DNA of 64,000 nucleotides from Otatea glauca (GCA_036346275.1 CM070720.1:9029278-9093277), one strand, 5' to 3'. Shown: positions 1-11,519, counted from the stretch's first letter. The notes: generated by a model from the sequence alone, not told the origin. Numbers and translations are program-made.

Positions 1-596
1 GGAGTAACTCACCACATAGAGCTTTTGAGCTTTTCTTGAGTATGCAATATCACTGAAAGTTTCTTCCAGACAATTGGCTCCATCAGTTCCATCAGTATAA
101 AGGTTCATCAGTTCCATCAGTTTCTTCACTGATTTGTTGGGTCCATTCGTGCTTTGGTCTCAAGAAAAACCGATTCTTGCCGCTGTATTGTCCTGCCACA
201 TGTTCTTGAATTAGCGTTCCATTTTTATGAAGAGCACAAGCTGCACAGCTAGCTATCCTTGTTCATGAATCTCTCTTAACCTTTTGACTTCTGTCATCTA
301 GACTTTTTTTTTCTGTGGTTGTTTACAAGCGTTTAGAACCATTGGGTTGGTCATGTCTTTTTTCCTGGTCGTATCTCTGTTCCATCCGCAAGTTGTTCGT
401 GGAAATACTGCTATGCAATAGAACTTCGATTAATAAAAACCTAGTATTAATCTAATCAATTGCTCATGCTGGATGTTCATTTACAATTACGAGATGGATT
501 GTGAATAAAAGTAGTGACTCAAGAAAGGTGATTCAACTAGCACTCCATCAGTTCCATATACATGTTTTTTTGTGATTAAACTGGCACAACAGTAAT
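1..596. other. non-coding stretch, no feature recognised
   Basis: The stretch is AT-rich with a short imperfect repetition of a 'ccatcagtt' word near 80-125. No ORF of note, splice-like gene structure or TE terminus is visible. It could be intron or UTR of a gene lying to the left, but nothing shows this. Confidence 0.4.
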
Positions 597-860
597 CCAG
601 CAAATTAACATCGGCCAAAGGCCGACGTTAATTAGCCGTTTGCCGACGGTAGTACTAATTAACGTCGGCAAACGGGTAATTAACGTCGGCTGCTAGCCCA
701 CGATAGTTAATCGACGTTAATTAGACTAATTAACGTCGGCCGCCGACGGTAATTACTATTTAACGTCGGCCAGACGCAGCCGACGTTACTTACTGCCCTG
801 ACCCCAATAATTAACGTCGGCCTAGTCCTGGCCGACGTTAATTAATGTCGGCAAACATGG
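597..860. repeat. cluster of inverted TTAACGTCGGC / GCCGACGTTAA motifs
   Basis: An 11-mer, TTAACGTCGGC, and its reverse complement occur about ten times within 260 bp, often as facing pairs separated by a few to 40 bases. Such clusters are typical of subterminal regions of DNA transposons, especially CACTA types, but no CACTA terminus or clear TIR was found. Identity as a transposon end is inference. Confidence 0.5.
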
Positions 861-1087
861 TTCCTGTATTCCTGGTTGGTATCAAGTTAACTATGAGTTC
901 AGAAATTAGAAGGCCAGTATGTATCAAACGCTTGTTTCATTATCTGAACAAGTTCTGAAATGCTTTTTTTTTTTAAAAAAGATATTACGGTGTTATTATG
1001 CTTATCCTGTATGACAATATCACATAACCAATCTATCCATCGCATCCCTCCAACCAAATAAAAAATTAGCTCATCTTATCTAACTGT
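861..1087. other. AT-rich flank with short dispersed repeat
   Basis: Non-coding. The last part (about 1030-1087) resembles the sequences at 15426-15470 and 18719-18780, which share the words TTAGCTCAT, CTATC and CAACCAAA. The retrotransposon appears to have landed in or beside this small repeat. Confidence 0.4.
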
Positions 1088-1092
1088 CGTAT
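1088..1092. repeat. left target-site duplication CGTAT
   Basis: CGTAT sits directly before the TGTCGG start of the left LTR and is repeated exactly at 15410-15414 directly after the right LTR. A 5 bp duplication is the normal signature of LTR-retrotransposon integration. Confidence 0.9.
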
Positions 1093-2015
1093 TGTCGGCG
1101 TTTCGAGCACCGGCAAGTAAATTTGTAAGTCAGAAGGGCCACGCGTTCCCTGTCCCTGAATGGTTAGACTCGAGAGCCCAAGGTGTATACTGGTTCGGGC
1201 CGAAAGTCCCTACTCCAGTTCGTTCGGTGGTGTTGTATTGCCTTAGGTGCAGATGACTGCACAACGTTTACAAGTGAGGGTTGAGGGCTTGAACACAAAA
1301 GTGTTCGTAAAGACCTAGCGAGAAGAGGAGATCTCAAAGGCGTGCGCGCACATACTCTCCCACTCTTCTTCGCACTCGCACTTCCCTCTCCCAGAGACCC
1401 CTGCCTCCCTTTATACAGTTGGAGGGGGCAGGTTACATGGGAAGTTGGGAGCAGAAAGGATGAGAAAACCTATGCCGGGAGCATTAGTTCTTCGCTTCGG
1501 TGATTGGACGTTGCGGTTTGCCCACGCGGTCGGTAGTCTGGTGGGCGTGGCGATTAGTCTGCTGCGTCGGAAATGGCACACCGCATCGTGAGCTCGATGA
1601 TAGTTGACGCGTTGCGGTGTATGGCGTTGGTCTTTGCCTCGGGAGGAACGTGCCTTCGTATTGTACGTGGCTGGTTGATGGGACCGGAAGCTTGACTTCA
1701 GCAGCCATTATACCATCTCGGGAAAGAGCCACCTGCTCTCGTACAGTCACTTAGATCGATTCCTACCGTGGGGCACGTGGCGGAGGTTGCCTTAGCTTGG
1801 TCGGGATTGGGGGATCCCGACCTGCCGCGGGGGTCGAGAGCCCTACTTGGTCGGGAACGCTTGTCTCGATCGGTCGGGGACGGGCGTCCTTAGTGGCCCC
1901 GCAGGTACTTTGGTCGGTAGAGGGCCTGGTGAAGCTCGTTAGGTCGGAGCTGGGCTTGAGGCAGCCCGCTTGTCACCCTGGGCCGTTGGGGTACCCCTGG
2001 TATGAGTATTCGTCA
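1093..2015 (-). repeat. left (3') LTR of Tat element 1
   Basis: The LTR starts TGTCGGCG and ends TATTCGTCA, with TG...CA termini, 923 bp. It matches the right LTR closely over 1093-1480 and 1786-2015, with only a few substitutions by eye. Between about 1490 and 1785, which is U3 in the minus-strand reading, there are many indels, including absence of about 36 bp present in the right copy. A minus-strand TATA-like GTATAAAGG lies at about 1409-1417. Confidence 0.88.
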
Positions 2016-2040
2016 GTAGCCCTCGAACCCCCGAGCGAGT
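2016..2040 (-). other. polypurine tract of Tat element 1
   Basis: Directly inside the 3' LTR, the minus strand reads a G-rich stretch (CTCGGGGGTTCGAGGGCTAC) ending at the LTR's TGACG. This is the expected place and composition for the plus-strand priming site of a gypsy element. Confidence 0.6.
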
Positions 2041-2639
2041 TCGTTAGATACGGTTAGGGGTTGAACTTGATTGCGAACAGTGACCGGGCCTGACTGGTCG
2101 GTCCGACTGGGTCGATGGGTTTCCGCCAGGTGTGCCCCAACGCATCCGACGGCTGGCCGGGGGCATTCGAACCGCCGGAAGCTTTTAATCGCTTCGTTGC
2201 GCGCGCCGCGTATGGCTTGTCGCGCCTTGACCGTACGTCTTCTTGGCCGCCTCGGGTTCTGGTGAAGGGCGCTTCGTTTTCCTGTGCTCGCATTTATTTT
2301 GGAGACGTTCGATCTCCCTTTGTTTGTCAGTGCGGCGGAGGCGGCGCCGACGGACTCCGGGGTTAGTAGCCGTCAGTGCGACTGCACTGACGCAACGAGG
2401 ATGCTCAAGATATGATACTTGGTGCTGAAATAGCTCCCCCATATCATGTATCTTTGCGTAGTGTTCGAGCCTGCCGGGTACCTTATCTAATATTGTAAAG
2501 TTCGAGCCTGTTGGCCAACAATGAAATCTCCTTTTCCTTTATGAGTGTCTTTGCGATGAGTTTGTCGCAAGCGCTCTTTTCGACTAACCCGGCCCTCGAG
2601 AACGGGCAATCAGTAAGTGATCGCTCTTTCCTGGGTGAC

Positions 2640-3712
2640 GACCAGATCGTCATAGCCAGACCGTGCCTTGGTCGGCAAGGACGACCAGATGCCTCTCCGT
2701 GAGGTTCGGGTGTCCGAGTGCTCGTTTAACGTCGTAGCTAGACCGTGCCTTGGTCGGCAGGGACGACCAGATGCCTCTCCGTGAGGTTAGGGTGTCTGAG
2801 TGCTCGTTTAACGTCGTAGCTAGACCGTGCCTTGGTCGGCAGGGACGACCAGATGCCTCTCCGTGAGGTGCCTCTCCGTGAGGTTCGTGTCGGGGGCGAC
2901 CGAGTGCTCGCTTAACGCTCGTAGCTAGACCGTGCCTTGGTCGGCAGGGACGACCAGATGCCTCTCCGTGAGGCTCGGGTGTTCGAGTGCTCGTTTAACG
3001 TCGTAGCTAGACCGTGCCTTGGTCGGCAGGGACGACCAGATGCCTCTCCGTGAGGCTCGGGTGTTCGAGTGCTCGTTTAACGTCGTAGCTAGACCGTGCC
3101 TTGGTCGGCAGGGACGACCAGATGCCTCTCCGTGAGGTTCGGGAGTCCGAGTGCTCGTTTAACGTCGTAGCTAGACCGTGCCTTGGTCGGCGGGGCGACC
3201 GATGCCTCCGTGAGGTTCGGGTGTCCGAGTGCTCGTTTAACGTTGTAGCTAGACCGTGCCTTGGTCGGCAGGGACGACCAGATGCCTCTCCGTGAGGTTC
3301 GGGTATCCGAGTGCTCGTTTAATGTCGTAGCTAGACCGTGCCTTGGTCGGCTGGGACGACCAGATGCCTCTCCGTGAGGTTCGGGTGTCCGATTGCTCGT
3401 TTAACGTCGTAGCTGGACGGTGCCTTGGTAGGTAGGGACGATCAGATGCCTCTCCGTGAGGTTCGGGTGTTCGAGTGCTCGTTTAACGTCGTAGCTAGAC
3501 CGTGCCTTGCTCGGCAGGGACGACCAGATGCCTCTCCGTGAGGTTCGGGTGTCCGAGTGCTCGTTTAATGTCATAGCTAGACCGTGCCTTGGTCGGCGGG
3601 GACGACCAGATGCCTCTCCGTGAGGTTCGGGTGTCCGAGTGCTCGTTTAACGTCGTAGCTAGACCGTGCCTTGGTCGGCAGGGACGACCAGATGTACGTC
3701 GTAGCTGGACGT
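2640..3712. repeat. 82 bp tandem array, about 13 copies, in the 3' region of Tat element 1
   Basis: The marker CCGTGCC (one unit has CGGTGCC) recurs at 2661, 2743, 2825, 2930, 3012, 3094, 3176, 3254, 3336, 3418, 3500, 3582 and 3664. The spacing is 82 bp, apart from one 105 bp unit with a local duplication and one 78 bp unit. Nearly every unit holds GGTCG and CGACC as a facing pair seven bases apart. Open frames through the array are by-products of the repeat. Tandem arrays in the 3' untranslated part of Tat/Ogre-type elements are a known phenomenon and can seed satellite DNA. Confidence 0.92.
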
Positions 3713-4790
3713 GGGGCATCCATCCCGAGTCCTCGTCCGGCGATGGAGCTGCGAGAGGAGTGGCCGCCGTCTATCCCATGCGTATACGCCCCGTCCGCAT
3801 GTGTGGGACCTGGAGGGGATGAGTGACGCGCGTTTACCCGCGTTGGTTTGAACGCCGTGCTCGTGGAGCTAAATAACGGGTGGTCCGAGTGGGTCTTGGG
3901 AGGTCCCGCCCAAGGGGGACCCTTCCGAGCGGACGGTCCCAGAGTAGGGTGTCCGGGCCCGCTGTGGGGCGACCCATAAAAACCTTTCTTTACTCGATCC
4001 GTGTCGGACCACAGGTCGTCCGCCACCCCGAGCACACCGGTATCGCCCATCGATGGGCTCCCGGGAGAGTGTGAAGTATGCTCTCGGACGCGAGTTTTGG
4101 CGATTGGGTGTCGGCCGGCCCACCCACCGAGGCCCACTGGGCTCACTCGCACTCGCCCTCGCTCAATTTTATTTGGGCGCCTTATGCCCACTTGGTGGAA
4201 TCAGCCTTTAGAACCCACAGCTTTCGACTGGGCCCCTGGCGTGAGCCATCGAGCTCTTGCCGTTTTGGGGCTGCAGTGACCTAAGGGGCCTCTCGCACGC
4301 GCCCCGGGGCAACCGTCCTGGCCAAAAGGCGGAGACTGAGAGGTCTCAGGATGCGCGGCCCGAGGCGGTGTCTTTACGGTTCTTGCGGTCTTGTCAGGAT
4401 TAAATGCAGAGACGAATTGGAAACGGGGCGTTACCTAGCACGGCAGACAAGGGCGTGCGCGACGCCTCACGCGAGGAGGTGTCTGCTTGATTGGCGCCCA
4501 CTCGGGTTGGCGCCCGCTCGGTGGCTGGCACGGTAGACGAGGGCGTGCGCGACGCTTCACGCGAGGAGGCGTCTTATTCGGCTGTCGCCCGCTTGGCCAG
4601 GCGTCTATTTGGCTAGGCATCCGCCCGGCTCCTATAGATAGGGTGCGGGGGCATTTGAGCAAACCCCTTGCCTTTGCCTTCCCCGTCTTCCCGCATTTGC
4701 CTGAGTCAAGAAAAAGACCGCAAGAGCAAAAGAGAGAAAAAGGGAGGGAACCTCCAACTTTCTCCTCTCATCTTCTCACCACTTCTCTCG
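3713..4790. other. non-coding 3' region of Tat element 1 between array and antisense gene
   Basis: This GC-rich spacer contains a direct duplication (4438-4483 and 4527-4573) built on a GGGCGTGCGCGACGC core and ending CACGCGAGGAGG. A possible TATA-like CCTATAGATAGG lies near 4630, upstream of the antisense coding region, and could belong to its promoter. That assignment is inference. Confidence 0.4.
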
Positions 4791-7700
4791 GAGATGTCGT
4801 GGCCAGCGTGCTCCATCCAGCCGCCACGCTGGGCTGGTTTAAAGAAGGGGTTCTGCCTCGCAGGATATCTCGAGGTGGAGAGTGCCGACCAAGGGCCGCC
4901 GCCCTGCTCCGGGACGGCGAGGTCGTGGTGCCCGCCTCTTTCTTGGCGTGGATTCGGGCTCCGCGCACCCGTGCGGCGCTGGCTTCGCACCATTACGAGG
5001 CGGAGGTGCATCATCTCAACCCCAACGGGTCCTTCATATCGCCATCTTCATCACACTCTGTGAAGCCTTCACGGGATCGAGCCCCACCGGCGCGTGGAGG
5101 CATTTCTTCCAGCCCGACGAGGAAAGACAAATCCTCGGATGTATCGGTGCTCGCTCGGAGGTGTGGCTTTCAGTGCGCCGCAGACGGGCGCGCAATGATT
5201 ATATTGTCGTGAAGCTGCCATCGTCCAACCGGGGGTGGCACTCCGAGTGGCTTTACGCCAAGAACTCGGGGGACAGCGCTCCCGGCTACACCGGTCGGCT
5301 CCCGGAGATGAAGCCCTCATGGGGCTGGGGGGTCGAACGGAAGGAAAAGAACCGAGTGGAGGTGATAACAGACCAGATCAAGGCCCAGAAGAAGCGGGGT
5401 CTTACTGGTGACGTCGTTGTGCGCGCATTCATGAAGATGCGCGTGCAGCCTCTCATGATCGGTCGTTCCCTATGTTCAAATTTGAGGGACCAATCGACCC
5501 GGCAAGGATGATGGCGGAGGAACTCCCCTAGTCGGAGGTCAGGGCGTGGGTATCCGCCGTTATGGGCGGAAGCGCGACCGAGGTGGTGGCCAGCCATCCC
5601 GAGTCGTTTTCAGCTCGGAATCTGCCGAACCTGGTAATTTGAGTGTAGCTTTCTTTCTCCTTTTTTCTTCTCCCCCTCAGTGTTGGCGTTTTTGCCTGCT
5701 CGAGGTTTTTACGCTCCCTAGGGGCTCGACGGGATGGTCTCCCGGACACTGCTGCCAGGGGAGAAGGAGCCGAGGGCAGAGGCCCGCGCAAAGTTTGTGC
5801 AGATTGAGGCGGAGCGCAAGAAGCGCAAAGAGGAGATGAGGAGGCAGCGGGAGAAGGAGCGTGCGGCAAGAGCCGCGCACGGCGAGGACGTATCGGAGAC
5901 CACTGCTGCGGGTCGACCTCCACCGCAAAGATGGAAACCGGGCGAGATCCGTACCACGGTATCTGTCCGATCGCCGACCGGCGGGATCCGTCGGGTCCGA
6001 CGGGGAGCGAGCGCACAAGTGCCGCCAACGCCGTACCCCAAGCGGAGATGTCCCCGGTCGGATCGTCTTCGGGGAAGCGGAAGGCCGACTCGCCCCCGCA
6101 AGGAGGACCAACGAAGAGGGCGCGACTGCCGCGCGTTCGGTCGGCGCAGTAAGTGTCCTTTCAACGACTTTGGTGACAGTAGGGTAGTCTGGGCAATGTT
6201 ACTGATCGCCCGTGGCGCGCAGTGTTTACTCAGGGGTAGTCGCAACTGCGACCCCAAGCTTAGCATCGGCGCGACCGACTGAGGAGAGCGAGCACGGTCG
6301 GGAGACGCCGCCGCCGACCGTGGTCGGTTCATGCGGCGCGTCGGAGTTGTCGATGGAGCGGGCGACGGTTCCCGGGTCGGTGGTCGGGGTGAGGGCGAAA
6401 CGGCTTCGATCGTCCTCGGCGAGCCGTGTCTCCCTCCTTTGGTCGAGGGAGTCAGGAGGAATTACCGCGGCCGCCGCCAGGGTGCCCGCCGGCGGATGTG
6501 GTCCGGCTCCCCGAAGCGGTGGTGACCCCGCCGCCCAAGGGCCAGCTGGAGGGGGCGATCCAGGAGTCCGGGTCGATCCTTCCAGAATCGCGGGGGGAGG
6601 TGCCGAGTGACCTCCCTCAGGCGCAAGCCACCGGGGCCGACCCAGGCGGCTTTGACCTGCCGCCCCCGCCTACGCTAACTTGGCCGGTGGGCGGCCAACT
6701 CGGCGGGCCGACCATCTCGATGGATGACCTGGCGGAGGGCCACGAGTGGGGCGTCCTTCGAGATGGTATCAAGCGCGCCGCGGCCGAGACCAGGCGGATC
6801 CAGGAGGACCTGGGTCTCGCCCTCAAGAGTTCCAACGAGGCGCTGGACGCGGTTACCGACAAGATTCTTCCGATTAGCCTGGTAAGTCGTCGAGACTTGT
6901 CTCTTGTGACTTTTGATAGGTTCGTCGTGAGCTAATGGAGTGTTGCGCCTTGCAGCGCTTGCGTGCCCGCTCGGGGGACAAGTCGCGGTTCATCAAGGGC
7001 GTGCACGGCTGGAGGCTAGCTGCCGAGGAGGCGTGCGATCGGCTACGCCCCGAGCTGCGCGATGCTCGGGAGGCCCTGGGCCGTGAGCAAAGGGCAGCGG
7101 AGGAGGCTCGCCAGGAGTTGGCTCGATCCACCTGTCTCCTCCGAGAGCACCAAGCGAGCGATCTTTGGTCGCTGGTGGCGAGCTCGAATCCCTCTTGGCG
7201 GGGGCGAGCGATGCCAAGGATCTGGCCGTGGCTGGGGAGGCGGCTGCGCGGTCGGAGGCGGCCGACATTCTGGGCGAGGTGGCCCAGGTCCGAGAGGCTG
7301 CCAAGCTAGTGCGACGCGAGCGCGACGCCGCCCAGTGGGAACTGGCCAAGTCAGGGGCCAATCCTCGCGATTTGGAAAGCTCCGCGGGCGGTAAGAGCTC
7401 TGATCTTTATGTTGACTCTGCATCAGTAGTTTGTGGGGCGCGTTCTCTGACACGACCCCGACCCGCAGAGTTGCGGAAGAGCCTTGGTGACACCGTGGAG
7501 GCGCGGAAGGACGCCCTGCAGGCTCGTGACGCGGCGGTCACGGCGCGGGACGCGGTGCAGGCGGCGCTGAAGGACGCCGAGGGTGGCCGGACCGAGTTGG
7601 CCGCGGAGCTGGAGGCCCTTCGAAGGGTCGGCCAGAATGTCTGCGACCGGGTGCTCGGAACCGTGGCGGGCCCGAGCGCACTTGCCACCGTGCTGGCTCG

Positions 7701-7905
7701 AGTGCCGAGGCACGTCGAGAGTGCGGTGATTGTGGGTGCCACGCTTGGAGCCTTCTCGGCGCTGGTCAACACCATCTCCTATTACGATGGCATCGACCTC
7801 GCGGTGGTGAGCAGCGGTGTTGCCGGGAATCGAACCGACGACGAGATCGACAAACTCGAGCTCCAAGTTGAGCCGCACGCTCGGGAGATCGCCAGCCACA
7901 TCTAG
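4790..7905 (+). pseudogene. antisense accessory ORF of Tat element 1 (PF04195-like, putative gypsy-type transposon protein), spliced and broken
   Basis: This plus-strand gene runs opposite to gag-pol. An N-terminal segment ending in the words HHLNPNG and, in the next frame, LHIAIFITLCEAF and WRHFF resembles the grass 'putative gypsy type transposon' domain (PF04195). Downstream is a Pro/Arg-rich linker, then Ala/Glu/Arg-rich coiled coils (about 6730-7400 and 7470-7640), with a stop at 7905. Good splice signals give introns near 5634-5680, 6150-6220, 6881-6954 and 7391-7469. Breaks seen: a frame change at a G run near 5027-5029, another near 5468, and a TAG at about 5530. The family is known from Tat elements, but its biochemical role is unknown. 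The start could be near 4794, though the upstream frame is uncertain. Confidence 0.7.
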
Positions 7906-8429
7906 CCGCGGAGTGCCCTCCAAAAAGAATAGGGAGAAGTTAGATACGTCCCCCTTTATTATAAAGACTATTGTATGTAAATAATCTTAAAACTTAGCAA
8001 GTTCCAGTATGCCTCTTGCCCTCTTTTATGTTGTGGTGAGCGCTTGACCGGCCATAGCTTTAAGGACCGTTGGGGTCGCTTATGCGTAGGTCGGGTCACT
8101 CCGGAAGGGCGAAGAGGATAGGAACTTTGGCTCTGCACATTCACACGCACTTGTGAGGGATAGGAGTGTTCCGACCGACCAAAGGTTGCTCGCTCGGGCA
8201 CTTCCTTCTTCCGCGGCGCTACTGCAACCATAGCCGGGGCGAGGTCCGTAGCACTCGGGTCGAGAGGGTTACCGCTCGGGAAGGACCCCGTGGCTGGTCG
8301 GGTCACCTACCCGATGAGGCTACCGGAAACAGCCTGAACGGGGGCGCCAACGGGCAACCCCCGAGCGTCGCACGGTGACCAGGTGCTCGGAAGGAAAGGT
8401 AAAGACGATGCAAGGAATAAGGAAGGAAC
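7906..8429. other. spacer between antisense gene and integrase end in Tat element 1
   Basis: About 520 bp, convergent between the plus-strand antisense gene and the minus-strand pol. It contains several GGTCGG/CCGACC words, including a CCGACCGACC near 8170. No ORF is supported. Confidence 0.5.
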
Positions 8430-9420
8430 TTAGGGATAGAATCGCCTTAACTTTTCTATGTTCCATGCGTTAGAGAGGACGTGACCATCCGCGTCCTTGA
8501 GTCGAAAGGTGCCGGTCGAAGAACCTCCACGACGGTGAAGGGCCTTCCTGTGGTGGCGAGCTTATGCTGTCTTTGCCGGTCCGACCCGCGCAGACCAGTC
8601 GCCGCCGTTGAAGGATCGCCCTCAAACCTGACGGTTGTGGTAACGTCGTAGAGCTTGTTGATATTTGGCCGATCGTAGAATGGCCACATCGCGCACCTCG
8701 TCAAGCTGGTCGATGGCGTCTTGTTGTGAGATGAGCCCCCGAGCCTCGTCGAAGGCTTGTAATCTTGGGGCGCCGTATTCCAGGTCGGTTGGCAAGACAG
8801 CTTCGGCAACGAACACCATGAAGAATGGCGTAAACCCGGTCGCCCGAGTTGGCGTGGTCCGCAGGCTCCAGAGGACAGAGGGTAGCTCGACCACCCATCG
8901 CCCCGCGAAATGCTTCAGTCGACTGAAGATCCGTGGCTTGAGCCCTTGGAGGATCATGCCGTTCGTGCGTTCGACCTGGCCGTTAGTCCGCGGATGGGCT
9001 ACGGCTGCCCAATCGACGTGGATGTTGAAGTCGTCGCAGAACTCGAGGAATTCCTTCCCCGTGAACTGCATCCCGTTGTCGGTGATGATAGAGTTAGGGA
9101 CTCCGAACCGGAAGACGATGTCGCGGAAGAAAGTGGCCACCTGCACCGACGTGATGCTCACAACCGGCTTGGCCTCTATCCACTTGGTGAATTTGTCCAC
9201 CGCGACAAGGAGGTGAGTAAAGCCCCCGGGCGCCTTCTTGAACGGCCCGACCAGATCGAGTCCCCAAACTGCAAATGGCCATGTGATGGGGATCGTCTGC
9301 AAGGCCTGAGCTGGCAGATGCGTCTGCTGGGCGAAGAATTGCCATCCTTCCCAGGTGCGTACAATCTGCTCGGCGTTGGACACGGCGGCCGGCCAGTAGA
9401 AACCTTATCGAAAGGCTTTT
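8430..9420 (-). pseudogene. Ty3/gypsy integrase of Tat element 1
   Basis: The minus-strand frame 8622-9383 carries the integrase catalytic core. It has WGLDLVGPF with the first Asp, SIITDNGMQF with the second Asp, and RTNGQVERTNG with the catalytic Glu, in correct spacing. The C-terminal part continues toward 8430 in other frames (words FTVVEVLRP and WNIEKLRRFYP), so at least one indel near 8620-8640 breaks it. The N-terminal HHCC zinc region lies upstream of 9383 in another frame. The enzyme would insert the cDNA into the host genome; this copy is interrupted. Confidence 0.85.
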
Positions 9421-9699
9421 CCTACCAGGGACCGGGGCGCAGCATGGTGACCGCAGACCCCGCCATGGATATCGGCGGCTGCTATTTCCCTTGGTCGGCC
9501 AGGATGCACCTCTGGAGGACTCCGGAGGGACTCCTTTTGTAAAGGTCTGGCCCGACCAGGACGAAGGATTTCGCCCGACGGGCGAGGCGCCGGGCCTCGG
9601 TCAGGTCGGAGGGAAGCAATCCGTCCGTCAGACGGTCGATGAAGGTCTTCCTCCAGTCGGATTCAGTCGTTAACACGCTGCGGTCTGACCCGACCGGAT

Positions 9700-10428
9700 C
9701 TACGCCCGACCGCACGGCGATCGGAGTAGCCGCGCCTGGCGGGTCGGAAGGCCGCTCGGCCACTGGGTCCATCCGACGTAAGCGTGAAGGTTGCGCACAA
9801 AGATCCTGGGGGCTCTCTGCACGGAGGCAAGATTGGCTAGGTAATCGGCCTCACCGTTGTAGCGTCTGTAGCTATGGTGGTGCTTGAAACCCTTGAACCG
9901 TTCCTTGAGCTTGCGCACTTCTCGACAGTACGCGGCCATCCGGGTGTCTCGGGGCTTCGCAACCTTCATGACCTGGTCGACGACAAGCTTGGAGTCCCCG
10001 TGGACGTAGAGTCGGCGAGCGCCGAGGTCGGCAGCGATCCGGAGACCGTTGACGAGAGCCTCGTACTCGGCGATGTTGTTGGTCGCATCGAAGAGCAGCC
10101 TGATCACGTATTGAAGTCTGTTCCCGAGTGGGGAAACAATAACAACTCCTGCGCCCACGCCATTCTTGGTATAGGATCCATCGAAGTACATCGTCTAGTA
10201 CTCGGGGTCTTCGAGCGCTGGTGGTGCCTGGGCTTCGGTCCACTCGGCGACGAAGTCGGCCAGGGCCTGCGACTTGATCGCCGTTCGAGGAACGTATGAT
10301 ATGCCGTGACCACTGAGCTCGAGTGCCCACTTGGCTATCCTTCCTGAGGCGTCGCGGTTGTGGATGATCTCGCCGAGTGGCGACGTGGTCACCACGGTGA
10401 CGGGGTGCTGGTCGAAGTAGTGGACCAA
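9700..10428 (-). pseudogene. RNase H (additional aRNase H-like) domain of Tat element 1
   Basis: One minus-strand frame contains MYFDGSYTKNGVGAG (first Asp), NNIAEYEALVNGL (Glu), YVHGDSKLVVDQV (second Asp) and a late NGEADYLANLA Asp. This is the acidic set of RNase H. Tat-lineage elements are known to carry a second, archaeal-type RNase H at this place. An in-frame TAG at about 10192-10194 separates the connection segment (10195-10428) from the catalytic part, so the polyprotein is broken here. Confidence 0.8.
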
Positions 10429-10429
10429 C

Positions 10430-11390
10430 TTTCTCTTTGTGATGAGTCTCGCGTGAGCGACTTACGCACTGCGGTACCGAGCCTTGGACTCGGAAAGCAC
10501 CTCGCTGATGAAGTAGACCGGCCGTTGTATCTTGAGCTCACGGCCTTCTTCCGCTCGTTCCACCACGACGGCCGCACTGACAACTTGGGTCGTGGCGGCG
10601 ATGTAGAGGCAGCAGATTCGCCCGTCTTGAGGCGGCCGGGCAACAGATCGGGGTGAGGACAGGAAGGCCTTCAAGCGGGTGAGGGCCTCCTGAGCCTCCT
10701 GGGTCCAGCTGAAGCGGTCGGACTTCTTAAGCAGCCTGTAGAGCGGCATCCCGCGCTCGCCAAGGCGAGACACGAAACGGCTCAAGGCTGCAAGGCATCC
10801 GGTTAGCCTTTGGACCCCTTTCAGGTTGCCGACCGGGCCCATCCTTGTGATCGCCGAGATCTTCTCCTGATTGGCCTCGATGCCACGCTCAGAGACGATG
10901 AAACCGAGGAGCTTTCCCTTGGGGACCCCGAAGACACACTTCTCGGGGTTGAGCTTTATGCGGAACCGCCGAAGATTTGCGAAAGTCTCTCCTAGGTCGG
11001 TGATGAGGTCGTCAGCCTTCTTGGTCTTTACGACGATGTCGTCGACGTACGCCTCAATGTTGCGGCCGATCTTGTTGTTGAAACACGTTTGCATACATCG
11101 CTGGTATGTAGCGCCTGCGTTTTTTAGACCGAACGGCATTGTCATGTAGCAGAATGAGCCAAACGGAGTGATGAAGGAGGTCGCGAGCTGGTCGGACTCC
11201 TTTAGCGATATCTGGTGATAGCCCGAGTAGGCATCCAGAAAGGAAAGGAACTCGCACCCCGCAGTGGAGTCGATGACTTGGTCGATGCGGGGCAAGGGGA
11301 ACGGGTCCTTGGGACATGCCTTGTTCAGACTCGTATAATCAACGCACATTCTCCATTGCCCATTCTTCTTTTCACAAGTATGCGGGGTTG
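10430..11390 (-). pseudogene. reverse transcriptase of Tat element 1
   Basis: Frame 10462-11349 covers most of the RT fold: CVDYTSLNKACPKDPFPLP, FLDAYSGYHQI, FGLKNAGATYQR, the catalytic AYVDDIVVKT and LLGFIVSERGIE, followed by an RNase H-like tether. The upstream RT start (words ATRVARQP and KRRMGNGE, about 11350-11420) is in other frames, showing frameshifts near 11350-11390. Another frame change near 10430-10460 separates the domain from RNase H. Confidence 0.88.
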
Positions 11391-11519
11391 GCGAGCCACT
11401 CGGGTGGCGCCCTCTTTACAAACCTGCGGTAAAGCTTGGCGATCTCCTCCTATGATCCTGCGCTTCTCTTCGTCGGCGGCAGCGAGCGTTGGACGACCGC
11501 CTTGAGCCCGGTCGGATGC

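Noticed and set aside
2640..3712. Possible CRISPR-like array
   Set aside because: The 82 bp units are contiguous copies without unique spacers, lie in a plant retrotransposon, and are ordinary tandem repeats.
3577..4191. 204-residue minus-strand open frame across the tandem array and beyond
   Set aside because: It repeats the array unit, has no domain, and no frame-specific conservation is visible.
5677..6332. Minus-strand open frames over the antisense gene
   Set aside because: They are Arg/Ser/Pro-rich complements of the GC-rich plus-strand exons; the plus strand has the splice sites and coiled coil.
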